Origin: JAADHY01 sp964428935
GTDB lineage: Bacteria > Planctomycetota > Planctomycetia > Planctomycetales > Planctomycetaceae
Length of the DNA stretch: 39,459 bases
Direction of reading: 5' to 3'
NCBI GenBank assembly: GCA_964428935.1
Contig: CAYSAG010000011.1
Span: 1-39,459 of the forward strand
The notes beneath the pieces were generated by a model that did not search any database, had not been told where the DNA came from, and was given only the letters and a program-made list of their open reading frames with translations. Within the stretch, counting starts at the first letter, position 1. Each line of letters begins with the position of its first letter. Below are positions 1-8,632 of this stretch, piece after piece. The position numbers and the translations under genes are program-made.

Positions 1-20
1 TCGGTCGGTAGCATGCGGGC

Positions 21-1038
21 ATGTTTATCCGGCAGTGCTACCGACGAAGAAACGGAAAGCGTTACGCGTACTGGGCGCTGGTGGAATCCTACCGCACGGC
101 ACGGGGACCACGGCAGCGCGTGGTCGCTTGGCTGGGCCGGATGGATGAATCAGGGCGTCTGGGGGTGGAAGCTTCGGCGAAGGGCCACTCCGCCGGGCCT
201 CGCCAACGAAGGCTTCTCGGCGAAGAAGGCCCCGAACCTCGCTGGATCGAAGTGGACGCGTCTGCGGTCCGCGTGGAGAACTGCCGGCAGTTCGGCGGTC
301 CGTGGTTGGCGTTGGAACGGATTCGTCGGCGAAAGCTGGACGAGTTCTTGCAGCGGGTGTTGCCGCGAGGTCGGGAGGCCGTTCCGTGGTGGTCGAGTGC
401 GTTGATCTTGGTGATTGGCCGTCTGTGCCGGCCGTCCAGTGAGCTTTATCTGGCGGAGCAATGGTATGGGCGGACGGCGTTGCCAGAGCTGTTGGGCCAG
501 AACACGCAGGCGGCTCGGTTGTTCGACGTGCGAGTGGAACGGACTTCGGACGGGCGAGCGCGGTTGTCTTGGACGAGGCGGGAGGAGGTTCGCGACTGGG
601 CGACGTTGAGCGCCGGGTGCTACCTGTCGCGGACGAACGTGCGCGACTGGAGCGACGAGGAGCTGTGGAAGGCGTACATCCAGCTTCCAGCTGACAGAGG
701 CCGAGGCGGCGTTTCGGATCGAGAAGAGCGAGCTGGCTTTGCGACCGATCTGGCATCAGACCGAAGACCGGGTGTTGGCTCACATTCTGGTGTGTTTCGT
801 GGCGTACGTTCTTTGGAAGAGCTTGGCCGGGTGGTGTCGTCAGGCCGGGCTGGGCGATGAACCGCGTCGGGTGTTGTCGGAGCTGAGCGAGATTCGCTTG
901 GTGGACGTGGTGCTGCCGACACGAGATGGCCCGGAGATTCGCAAACGCTGCGTCACGCGTCCGACGGACCACCAAGCGATTCTCTTGGAGAAACTGAACC
1001 TTCGACTTCCTTCCCAAATAAAGGAAATCGAAATGTAG
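21..1038 (+). pseudogene. IS1634-family (IS4-like) transposase remnant, internally deleted and frameshifted
   Basis: The first 160 or so codons resemble the N-terminus of IS1634-type DDE transposases (MFIRQCYRRRNGKRYAYW, then LVESYRTARGPRQRVVAWLG). Without a break the frame passes into text that belongs near the C-terminus of the family (LFDVRVERTS, then ATLSAGCYLSRTNVRDWSDE). The central catalytic region, which should hold the DDE residues, is absent. The join lies near 480-510, around ELLGQNTQAARLF. After about position 690 the family sequence continues in the next frame (TEAEAAFRIEKSELALRPIW, then HQTEDRVLAHILVCFVAYVL) and ends at the stop at 1038. About 340 codons remain, against roughly 550-600 expected. 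It cannot encode an active transposase. The left end may lie outside the window. The family call rests on remembered sequence style; no database was searched. Confidence 0.85.
679..692 (+). repeat. 7-bp tandem duplication that frameshifts the transposase remnant
   Basis: TCCAGCT occurs twice in direct succession. Removing one copy restores the reading frame, giving codons for KAYIQLTEAEAAFRIEK, which matches the conserved C-terminal region of the family. With both copies the frame moves by +1 and reads IQLPADRG. This is therefore a replication-slippage type lesion. Confidence 0.85.
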
Positions 1039-1092
1039 TGGAAACTTTCGGGGCCCGAGCCTTACGGCGCAAGAACTTACCTCAACAACTGG

Positions 1093-1110
1093 GGAACTTG
1101 TACTAGTTCC
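1093..1110. repeat. Short perfect inverted repeat downstream of the transposase remnant
   Basis: GGAACT-TGTACT-AGTTCC forms a 6-bp perfect inverted repeat with a 6-nt centre, 55 bp after the transposase stop. It could be a leftover of the element's right end or a weak hairpin. There is no T-run, so it is not a convincing terminator. Confidence 0.35.
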
Positions 1111-1236
1111 TGGTTTACGGGGAGGGGCCTCTTTTCGCAACTCGGACGAGGTTCGTGGATGCGGGCAGGGGCGGCCGAATAAGCTGGATCGCGGTGACCG
1201 GAACAGAACCGGCGGCTGTTCAAGAGGGGTGCTGCA

Positions 1237-3699
1237 ATGAGAAGTTCGCCGTCGTTTGCGCCCGCTTTGTGTCTCGGGCTCGTCGCTATCACGTCGAGCT
1301 GCCCGCTGACGACCTAGGCGGCCGCGAGTGTGCCCGCCGAGGCCCTGCAGGCGGCCGGCGCTCGCGGTGGGCTAGCCATCGTTGTCGGCTGCAAAAAGGC
1401 CGGCCTGCTGCAGCTTGGCCGAAATGAGCGACTCCTGGTTCGCGGCTACGACCGACATCGGGAAGTTGTGCGAGCAGCTCGCAAGCGGCTCCGGTACGAG
1501 CGGCTCTACGGCCGTGTTTCCGTCGCCCTGCTGGAAGAGACCCGCCTGCCGCTGGCGGACGAGCTGGCCAACCTATTGGTCGTCAGCGAGGACGCGCGGG
1601 GGCTGATGGCTGAGGAACTGCTGCGGGTCCTGGCACCACGCGGAGTGGTGGTGGCGAATGCACGAGCCGTGCCAGACCTGCCGTCGCCGGGGAAACGGCT
1701 CTCCGGCGGCTGGGTCATGTGGCGCAAGCCGGTTTCGTCGGAGATCGACGAGTGGACCCACTTCCGCTACTCGGCTCAAGGCGACATGGTCTTGCACGAC
1801 TTGCGGGTCGGCCCGCCGCGCCGGCTGCAGTGGCTCGATGAGCCACTGTTTCAACGCCATCACGGGGTTCGAGGCGGGACAAGCGGCGCAAGCGGTCGGG
1901 GGCGGGTGTCGTCTTCGACGAGGCGCCCCAAGGGTTTGTCGGCGTGCCGGAGCAGTGGCGGCTCGTTGCGCGGCATGCCTTCAACGGGGTTGTGCTGTGG
2001 AAACGGGACATGGAAAGCTGGGGCTCGGAAGCGTGGGGCTACTACAGCGTGAGCCAGGCGGCACGCTTCAATCACCCGCTGCATATCACCAAGCGCCTGG
2101 CAGCAGTCGGCGAACGCGTCTACGTCACGCTCGGGTTCAACCGACCCGTCTCAGCCCTCGACGCGGCCACTGGCCAGACCGTGCGAGTCTACGCCGAGAC
2201 GAAGTACGCCGACGAGTTGGTGGTCCACGAGGCGTCCTGTACGTTGCCGTCAATGATCAGCCGCAGCGGCCGTGGCCGGGCAACGGGATTCGACCCGAAC
2301 CGCCGACCACCCCACCGCCCCCGTCAAAGAAGTTCGTGCTGGCCATCGAGGCGGCGACAGGGAAAGTGCTCTGGCGTGCCGGCCCGTTCACCGGCAACCC
2401 GAGCAAGATCGACCGGATGGCCTCCATGCGGCACTTGAACCTGACCGTCGGCGGCAGCGGCGTGTATTTGGTAGACGCGGAGCATGTGGTTGGGTTGGAC
2501 CGGCGGACGGGCGCTGAGCGGTGGTGTGTGCCTCGGCTCGTGCCGCCAGCTGCCCCGACCCGGAGCGACGTGGGCAGCCTGTACCGGCTGTACAACAACC
2601 GGAACGTGCATACGGTGGTCTACGCCGGCGGCCGGCTGTTCGTCCTGCATCCCACGGACAGGCCGTCGATGAAATCCGGCGAGCCGGCGATCGTTCAATG
2701 CCTCGATCCGGCCACGGGCAAGGAGCTGTGGCGGTACGGCAAGGCAACCCCGATTTCCTACGAAATGTGGCCGGACCTGTGGGTCATCGGCGAGGAGGTG
2801 TGGCTGCCGGACGAGAAATCGATGACGCTGATCTGCCTGGACGCGGCCACGGCCAAGGAGAAGAAGCGGCTTTCCATCGAGAAGGCACACTGCGAGCCGG
2901 GCATCATCATCGCTGCTATCCGAACCGCGCCACGGTGCGCTACGCTCTGTTGGGCCGACGCAGTGCGGAGTTCGTGGATTTCCACACCGGCGAGATCACA
3001 CTGCACGACTGGCTGCGGAGCGGGTGTCGCTGCGGGCACGTGCTCGCCAACGGCCTGGTCTACCGCCTGCCGGACCACTGCCAGTGCTACACGGCGTTTC
3101 AGCCGCGTGGGCTGCTGGCCCTGCGAGCGGGCGAGCCGAAGCTGCCGGACTTGACGGCTGCCGATCGTTTGGTCCGAGGCCCGGCCCATGACAGCCCCCT
3201 GTCAAACGACGCGGCTGCCGAAGACTGGCCTACCTTCCGCCACGAGCCGTTCCGCAGCGCCATGGCAACCTGCCCGCTGCCCGATGAGCCGCAGAAAGCC
3301 TGGCAGGTCCGTCTCGGCTTGCGGCTGACCGCGCCGGTGGTGGCCGGCGGCAAGGTCTTCGTGGCCGTGCGTGACGGGCATCGCCTCGTCGCCCTCGATG
3401 CGCGATCCGGCAAGCAGCTCCGGGAGTTCACCGCCGACGGCCCGATCGATTCCCCGCCCACGTTCTGGCGCGGGCGCGTCCTGTTCGGCTGCCGTGACGG
3501 TCGGATCTACTGCGTGCAGGCCGATGACGGTCAGCTCGCGTGGCGTTTTCTGGCGGCACCGGACCGCCGGCAGATCGACGCTTTCGGGCAACTGGAAAGC
3601 GCCTGGCCGGTGGCAGGAAGCGTTTTGGTTGCCGGTGGCAAGGTCTGCGCTGTGGCTGGCCGAATCGCCTCGGCTCACCAAACGAGCGACTCGCCCTGA
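1237..3699 (+). pseudogene. Degenerate exported methyltransferase-like / PQQ-type beta-propeller protein
   Basis: An ATG at 1237, preceded by AGAGGGG, opens a signal-peptide-like stretch (MRSSPSFAPALCLGLVAITS). A TAG at 1315-1317 interrupts it in frame. The same frame then reads a SAM-methyltransferase-like fold (GGLAIVVGC, then LLVVSEDARGLMAEELLRVL) and the linker EIDEWTHFRYSAQGDMVLHD. Propeller homology follows in three different frames: about 1905-2231 (VVFDEAPQGFVGVPEQWRLV, FNGVVLWKRDM), about 2232-2890 (GVLYVAVNDQPQRPW, IEAATGKVLWRAGPF) and about 2895-3699 (GHHHRCYPNRATVRY, then AEDWPTFRHEPFRSA). The shift at 2231/2232 is explained by loss of one G in HEGVLY. The protein ends abruptly after VAGSVLVAGGKVCAVAGR, well short of the usual end. 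Such fusions are common in planctomycetes. This copy is not functional. Confidence 0.85.
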
Positions 3700-3740
3700 C
3701 GGGTGAACGAGTGGCGGCGGTGACGGCCATGCGTTCCAGC

Positions 3741-4523
3741 TCAATGCGTCTGCGTCGCGCGGCAGGCCCGCTCGGCCGTGCGAAGGTTTTGGCGAATGTG
3801 TTCCAGGTTGAGTCCGCCAATGACCAGACTGCTCACGCCCGGGTTGGCCAGCACGAACGGAATGGCCTCCTCTGGCGTGAGGTGTCCGGACGCCAGGCCT
3901 TTCTTCACGACCACTCCCACTCCGCGTTCGGCGGCGGCTGCAATGACCGGCTCGTGTGACCGGTCTTGCAAGTGGTACTGGACCATGAGTACGTCGGCCC
4001 ATTCGAGCGCGGCCCGAGCGCCCTCGACCGTTTTGCCCGAAAGGCCGACGGCCCGTACGTCCCCTTTGTCGCGCAGTTCCAGCAACGTGGCGACGACGTC
4101 GGTTTCCGTCAGAATGTGCAGGTCGCGGCCGTCGGAGTGAATGAAGAGTACGTCCAGCACGTCGGTCTGCAGCCGTTTCAGGCTGCGGTGGACACTGGCC
4201 CGAACCGACTCGGCCGAGAAGTCGTAGTGAGACCGCCCGTCGACGAACGTCTCGCCCACCTTCGTCGACAGAACGAACTCGTCGCGTCGGTGTCGAAGAC
4301 TCCGACCAATTCGCTCCTCGCTCACCCCGTAGGCCGGCGCCGTGTCGATGAAATTGATTCCGGCGTCCAACACGGCGTTCAGCAGCCGAGCGACCTGTTG
4401 CTCGTCCGGCAACTGGTAGCCGTGCGGGTACTTGATTCCCTGGTTGCGTCCGATTTTGAAAGCACCGAACCCGACCACGCTGACGTGAAAGCCGGTTCGG
4501 CCAAGCGGGCGACGAGGCACCAT
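3741..4523 (-). CDS. Aldo/keto reductase
   Basis: This 260-residue protein has the (beta/alpha)8 aldo/keto reductase fold, which reduces or oxidises carbonyl/hydroxyl substrates with NAD(P)H in the cytoplasm. It opens with PLGRTGFHVSVVGFGAF, typical of the family. The catalytic tetrad is visible as D60 and Y65 (FIDTAPAYG), K88 (LSTKVG) and H129 (LFIHSDGRD). I chose the ATG at 4523 because it directly precedes the conserved strand; the in-frame extension upstream is not family-like. The gene is the last of three on this strand (ridA-like, FAD oxidoreductase, this gene), about 160 bp after its neighbour. It has no signal peptide, unlike the Tat-exported paralogue at 20434. Its substrate cannot be told from the sequence. 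Confidence 0.92.
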   Translation of the reverse strand: MVPRRPLGRTGFHVSVVGFGAFKIGRNQGIKYPHGYQLPDEQQVARLLNAVLDAGINFIDTAPAYGVSEERIGRSLRHRRDEFVLSTKVGETFVDGRSHYDFSAESVRASVHRSLKRLQTDVLDVLFIHSDGRDLHILTETDVVATLLELRDKGDVRAVGLSGKTVEGARAALEWADVLMVQYHLQDRSHEPVIAAAAERGVGVVVKKGLASGHLTPEEAIPFVLANPGVSSLVIGGLNLEHIRQNLRTAERACRATQTH

Positions 4524-4685
4524 GGGTCGGTTCCCACAAGCGGCTGGTTGTTTCGACTGGCAGACGAGTACGACCGGAGCTGCCTGACGAATTGAGTTGT
4601 CTTGCCGCGCGAGCCGACGGCGGAACGCAACGGTTGCTCGGGCCTTCCGCGTGGCCGTCCGCACCGGCTCGTGGCGTCGCTTCGC

Positions 4686-6029
4686 TCACGCGGCTCGACG
4701 CCTGGTCTGGCCGGAGGGCCCGTCCAGCCGGACCCACTGGCCGACCGACTGCCACGGCGGCTGGGCCACTTCCGGGCGCGGCCAGTCGCTCCACGGCGGC
4801 CGGTCCGGCGCGGCGTCGGTTGGTGTGGCGGGCCCGTTGGGTCGGAGCGGTGTCGTTTGGTTTTCGGCCGGCGCGTGCGTCGACGTTGGCGTTCGGCCGC
4901 CGTCGCTGGCAGCCCGCTCGGCCGAGCCTTCGGCCAGCTGGGCCAACACCCGTTCGGCCACGTCGCGCGCCAGTTGTGGAACCAGAGCCAGCTTGGTGGG
5001 CCAAACGGTCAGGCAATTGCCGTCCTGGAGGATTTGGTGAGCGGCTGGACGGCGGCGTCCCGGCGTGGCTCGCTCCACCCGGTCCACTCGGTACGTCGCC
5101 CACTCCACCTGCGACAGGTCGAGCCGAGGCAACACCGCCTGAAGTTCGTTTCGAGCGTGCCGGACCAGCTCGTCCGGTTCCATTCGGACGCCGTCTTCGG
5201 CGACCTGCCCGCCCAACTGCCAGACGACCTTCCCGTCGCCGTCCTCGGCCCACGTGACCGTCACACGGGTTCGAGCTCCGTCGACGCAGTGTCCGTTGAG
5301 CCGCGGCAACGGACCGCGGAGCAAGACCATGTGCAGTGGCCGGCGTTGCAGAATTTCGGGGTCCAGGCCGGCCCGCCGACGCAGCTCGCCGTTTCCCGCT
5401 CCGGCCGCCAGCACCACCCAGCGGCAACGGACCACGACCGGCTCGGGCCCGTGCGGCGGACGCACGCGAAGGCTGTGCACCCGTCGCCCGTCGCCCGACC
5501 ATTGGAACTCAACTGCGTCCGGCGACAGACGGAACAGTCGGCGACGGTGTCGAGCGGCCAGGGTGGTCAGGAAGCTGCGTGGGTCAATGACCGGCTCGTC
5601 CACCCGAGCCACCGTTCCCGGACAGCTTTGGAGCACACCGGGACGCTGCTCCGGAGGCAGCTCGCGCGGCTTGACTCGCAGCCCGTACTGAGCTCCCAGC
5701 ATGCCGACCCGCGACCGCAACGTGTCGGTCCGCCAGAGGTAGCAGAAGTCGGAGCGGACGAGCGTCGAGGACAGGTCGGGCTGCCGCCGGCCGCTCAGGC
5801 ACTGCCGCCACAGACCAGGCATTTCGCGAATGTGGCGGGCCGACGGCGTGAGCACTCCGTGCAGCGTGTACTTCAACCCGCCGTGAATGATTCCCTGACA
5901 GCAAGCCGTCTGGCCCGTCCCCAGGCGGCCCGCTTCGAACAGCACGACGCGCAGGCCTCGACGCACCAGTTCGTCCAACACCCACAAACCGGCGGCTCCC
6001 CCGCCGAAAACGACGACGTCCGTGTCCAT
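4686..6029 (-). CDS. FAD-dependent oxidoreductase (DAO / GlpD-like superfamily)
   Basis: This is a 447-residue flavoprotein. It starts MDTDVVVFGGGAAGLWVLDE, where G9, G11 and G14 form the dinucleotide-binding GxGxxG turn. A second FAD-fold signature, WVVLAAGAGNGELRR, lies near residues 200-215. The N-terminal pattern, with TACCQGIIHGGLKYTLHG after the Rossmann unit, resembles the glycerol-3-phosphate dehydrogenase and D-amino-acid oxidase type superfamily, so oxidation of a C-OH or C-N bond is likely. The ATG at 6029 is chosen because it abuts the flavin fold. The 171 bp between this gene and the upstream RidA gene and the 162 bp to the downstream aldo/keto reductase fit a loose operon. The C-terminus, after about residue 380, is Pro/Ala/Thr-rich and looks disordered. 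The substrate is unknown. Confidence 0.88.
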   Translation of the reverse strand: MDTDVVVFGGGAAGLWVLDELVRRGLRVVLFEAGRLGTGQTACCQGIIHGGLKYTLHGVLTPSARHIREMPGLWRQCLSGRRQPDLSSTLVRSDFCYLWRTDTLRSRVGMLGAQYGLRVKPRELPPEQRPGVLQSCPGTVARVDEPVIDPRSFLTTLAARHRRRLFRLSPDAVEFQWSGDGRRVHSLRVRPPHGPEPVVVRCRWVVLAAGAGNGELRRRAGLDPEILQRRPLHMVLLRGPLPRLNGHCVDGARTRVTVTWAEDGDGKVVWQLGGQVAEDGVRMEPDELVRHARNELQAVLPRLDLSQVEWATYRVDRVERATPGRRRPAAHQILQDGNCLTVWPTKLALVPQLARDVAERVLAQLAEGSAERAASDGGRTPTSTHAPAENQTTPLRPNGPATPTDAAPDRPPWSDWPRPEVAQPPWQSVGQWVRLDGPSGQTRRRAA

Positions 6030-6199
6030 TGGCGTGTGTCCTTGCTGGTGTTGCCGACGTGAGCGGCTTGCGGCCCGAGCGTGCGACGGCTCGACCGACC
6101 GACGGCCCGTTTCTTTCCGGTCCGCCGGCTTTGCGGCCGTTGGCGCGAGCGTCCGACCGACGGGCGCGTTGTACTTCGAAACGGCCGGCTGGAACAAGG

Positions 6200-6679
6200 T
6201 CAATCGGACTGCACCTGCACGACGGCTTCAATTTCGACGGCCATGTTCAGCGGCAGCGAGCTGGCTCCAATGGCGCTGCGAGCGGCTCGACCCGCCTCAC
6301 CGAACACCTCGACGAACAAGTCGCTGCACCCGTTAATGACCTGCGGGTGGTTGGTGAAGTCCAGCGACGCGTTGACCACTCCCAGCACCTTCACCACTCG
6401 GACCACTCGGTCCAGCGAGCCCAGGTGACGCTTCAAGGTGGCCAGCAGGGCCAGTCCGGCGGCGCGAGCCGCCTCGCGGCCTTCGGCTTCGCTAATGTCG
6501 GCGCCGACCTTGCCGGTGACGAGCGTGCCGTCGGGCCGGAGCGGCCCGTGTCCCGACAGGTAGCACAAGTCGCCCACCTGCAGAATGGGCGTGTACGTCC
6601 CGACCGGCTGTGGAGCCGGTGGCAGCGTCAGGTTGAGCTCGGCCAGTCTTGCTTCGGCACCCATGTCTTCCGCCTCCAT
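6200..6679 (-). CDS. RidA / YjgF family enamine/imine deaminase-like protein
   Basis: This 159-residue protein has the complete RidA (YjgF/YER057c/UK114) fold. Members hydrolyse reactive 2-aminoacrylate and related enamines or imines in the cytoplasm and usually form trimers. Visible signatures are GDLCYLSGHGPLRPDG, VVKVLGVVNASLDF, and the C-terminal block GRAARSAIGASSLPLN with the conserved arginine before the SxIGxxxLP stretch. The segment TGKVGADISEAEGREAARAA is typical of the subgroup with a longer N-terminus. The start at 6679 is supported by AGGA a few bases upstream. The gene precedes the FAD oxidoreductase on the same strand. A flavoenzyme making imines beside an imine hydrolase is a sensible pairing, but that link is inference. 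Confidence 0.92.
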   Translation of the reverse strand: MEAEDMGAEARLAELNLTLPPAPQPVGTYTPILQVGDLCYLSGHGPLRPDGTLVTGKVGADISEAEGREAARAAGLALLATLKRHLGSLDRVVRVVKVLGVVNASLDFTNHPQVINGCSDLFVEVFGEAGRAARSAIGASSLPLNMAVEIEAVVQVQSD

Positions 6680-6981
6680 TCTGTTCCTGGTTCATTTTCC
6701 GGTGTCCAAGCCTTGCGGCTGGCGGCACCTTAGCAAATGGTCCGACCGGGCTTCCAGCGCCGCTGGCCACCGTCCCTGGTCAAGGCGACCGCCCGGTCCG
6801 CTGCTCCTGCCTCCGGTCGCCCTCGGGCTTGCTACCCCCTTCGACTGCGTCCAGCTAAACTCACGCCAAGCGGGTGCGACACTGGTCACACCCGTCCGGT
6901 TCGCAACCCAAACACCGACCCGCCGCAAGAAAGAAACGGGTCGAAGGCGGAACGCTGTCGAAGTCACAAGGGGGGACCAGC
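6680..6981. other. Divergent intergenic region between ridA-like gene and pepA
   Basis: These 302 bp separate two divergently transcribed genes, so promoters for both should lie here. I see no convincing -35/-10 pair on either strand. The only clear signal is AAGGGGGG just ahead of the pepA start. No gene, tRNA or terminator is seen. Confidence 0.5.
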
Positions 6982-8502
6982 ATGCTGTGGCGTGTGGACA
7001 CGCAGCCGTGGCACGACGTGGAGGTCGATTGGTTGGTCGTGTGCGTTCCTCAAGCCGACCAGCTTCCCGCGCAGGTTGCGGCCGTCGACGGCCGACTGGG
7101 CGGACTGGTCGCTCGTCTGAAGCAGCGGGAGGACTTGACCGGCAAGGTGGCCGAGCTGGTGCCGGTCTTGGAACCGCCGTCGGTGGCCGCCTGCCGGCTG
7201 TTGCTGGTGGGCCTGGGCAAACCGGAGGAGCTTTCGGTCGGCGTGCTCAACCGGGCCCTGCAGGCTGCAGCTCGCTCCATGTCCACCAAGAAGGACCGAA
7301 CGGTCGCGGTGCTGCTGCCGGACCTGCAGGCGCAAGGCATTTCGGTCGCGACAGCCGCTGAGGTGACGGCGACCGCCCTGGTGGTCGGCTGCGTTGGACA
7401 GGGGCTTTGGAAGTCGGAGCCGGACCGGTTTCCGTTCCGCGAAGTTCGAGTGCTGACCGACGACGCTCACTCGGGCGAAGTGGGTCCGGCCGTGGAACGG
7501 GGCGTGGTGCTGGGCGAAGCCATTAACTTGGTGCGGGAGTTGGTGAACCGACCGGCGTCGGAAGTCTACCCTGAGACGTTTGCCGTCCGGGCCAGTCAGT
7601 TGGCCGACGAGCTGGGCCTTCGGTGCGACGTGTTGGACGAGCAACGTTTGCGGGAGGAGCGAATGAACGCCCTGTTGGCCGTCGCCTCGGGCAGCCAGCG
7701 GCCTCCGCGCCTGGTGGTGGTCGAGTACCGGGGAGCGAGCGACGACGCACCGCTGCTCGCCCTGGTCGGCAAGGGAGTCACGTTCGACAGCGGCGGTCTG
7801 TCCATCAAGTCCAGCGACAGCATGTCGACCATGAAGAGCGACATGGCCGGGGCGGCCACGGTGCTGGGAGCGGTGACGGCCATGGCCCGCCTGAAACTTC
7901 CAGTCAACGTGCGCGGGTACATGGGCATGGTCGAGAACCTGCCGAGCGGCTCGTCGTACAAGGTGGGCGACGTGCTGACCGCTCGAAACGGCGTGACAAT
8001 CGAAGTGTTGAACACCGACGCCGAAGGGCGCTTGGTGCTGGCCGACGTGCTGAGCTACGCCGTCGACCAGGGAGCCGACCGTCTGCTCGACCTGGCCACG
8101 CTGACCGGAGCCTGCGTGGTCGCACTGGGCGAACAAGTGGCGGGCGTTTTTACGAACGACCAGCCGTGGTGCGACGTCGTTCTGCAAGCGGCCCGCGCTT
8201 GCGGCGAGGACGTGTGGCAGTTGCCCATGTTCGACCACTACGCGGAACAGATCAAGAGCGAGGTGGCCGACGTGAAGAACGTGGGCGGCCGGTGGGGCGG
8301 AGCCATTACGGCGGCCAAGTTCCTGGAAAAGTTCGTCGGCGGCAAACCTTGGGTTCACGTCGACATTGCCGGACCGGCTTTCGCGTCCAACAGCAAGGGC
8401 CACCGGGAGGGCGGCGCGACCGGTTGCCTGCTGCGAACCGTGGTCGAGACCGCTCGGCGGCTAGCGCAGACGCCGCCGGCAACCGGCTCGGCGCAGCACT
8501 AG
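6982..8502 (+). CDS. pepA: Leucyl aminopeptidase (M17 family, PepA-like)
   Basis: This is a 506-residue cytosolic M17 aminopeptidase, a two-metal enzyme that removes N-terminal residues from peptides and acts as a hexamer in known members. The catalytic C-terminal domain is intact: GKGVTFDSGGLSIKSS with the metal and catalytic lysine near residue 264 and the aspartate near 269, then the diagnostic NTDAEGRL at residues 344-351. The arginine in that box is the usual catalytic one. The N-terminal 170 residues form the variable domain. The ATG at 6982 is preceded by AAGGGGGG, and the protein starts MLWRVDTQPW. An in-frame extension upstream lacks an RBS and is not expected. Length matches the family. 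The gene is transcribed away from the ridA-like cluster and converges on the oxidoreductase gene at 8633. Confidence 0.95.
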   Translation: MLWRVDTQPWHDVEVDWLVVCVPQADQLPAQVAAVDGRLGGLVARLKQREDLTGKVAELVPVLEPPSVAACRLLLVGLGKPEELSVGVLNRALQAAARSMSTKKDRTVAVLLPDLQAQGISVATAAEVTATALVVGCVGQGLWKSEPDRFPFREVRVLTDDAHSGEVGPAVERGVVLGEAINLVRELVNRPASEVYPETFAVRASQLADELGLRCDVLDEQRLREERMNALLAVASGSQRPPRLVVVEYRGASDDAPLLALVGKGVTFDSGGLSIKSSDSMSTMKSDMAGAATVLGAVTAMARLKLPVNVRGYMGMVENLPSGSSYKVGDVLTARNGVTIEVLNTDAEGRLVLADVLSYAVDQGADRLLDLATLTGACVVALGEQVAGVFTNDQPWCDVVLQAARACGEDVWQLPMFDHYAEQIKSEVADVKNVGGRWGGAITAAKFLEKFVGGKPWVHVDIAGPAFASNSKGHREGGATGCLLRTVVETARRLAQTPPATGSAQH

Positions 8503-8632
8503 ACGGCCGCTGGCCGCAAGCGCAATGCCAACGCGGTCGGTCGGCCAGGCGTGTCGTTCCGCCTGCGGAGCGTTTCGATTTCCGCGCGGTTCTGTGCCAA
8601 GGACGTGGCCAATGCGGTTCAAGCAGGCCGCG

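Noticed and set aside
1093..1110. Rho-independent terminator after the transposase remnant
   Set aside because: The stem is only 6 bp and no T-run follows it.
25..1140. Long antisense open frame across the IS remnant
   Set aside because: It is Arg/Pro/Ser-rich, has no RBS and no motif, and is the mirror of a GC-rich coding region on the other strand.
3202..5502. 766-codon minus-strand open frame
   Set aside because: It is a high-GC shadow running across the end of the PQQ pseudogene, the aldo/keto reductase and the FAD oxidoreductase. The peptide is an Arg/Gly/Ala mixture without family motifs.
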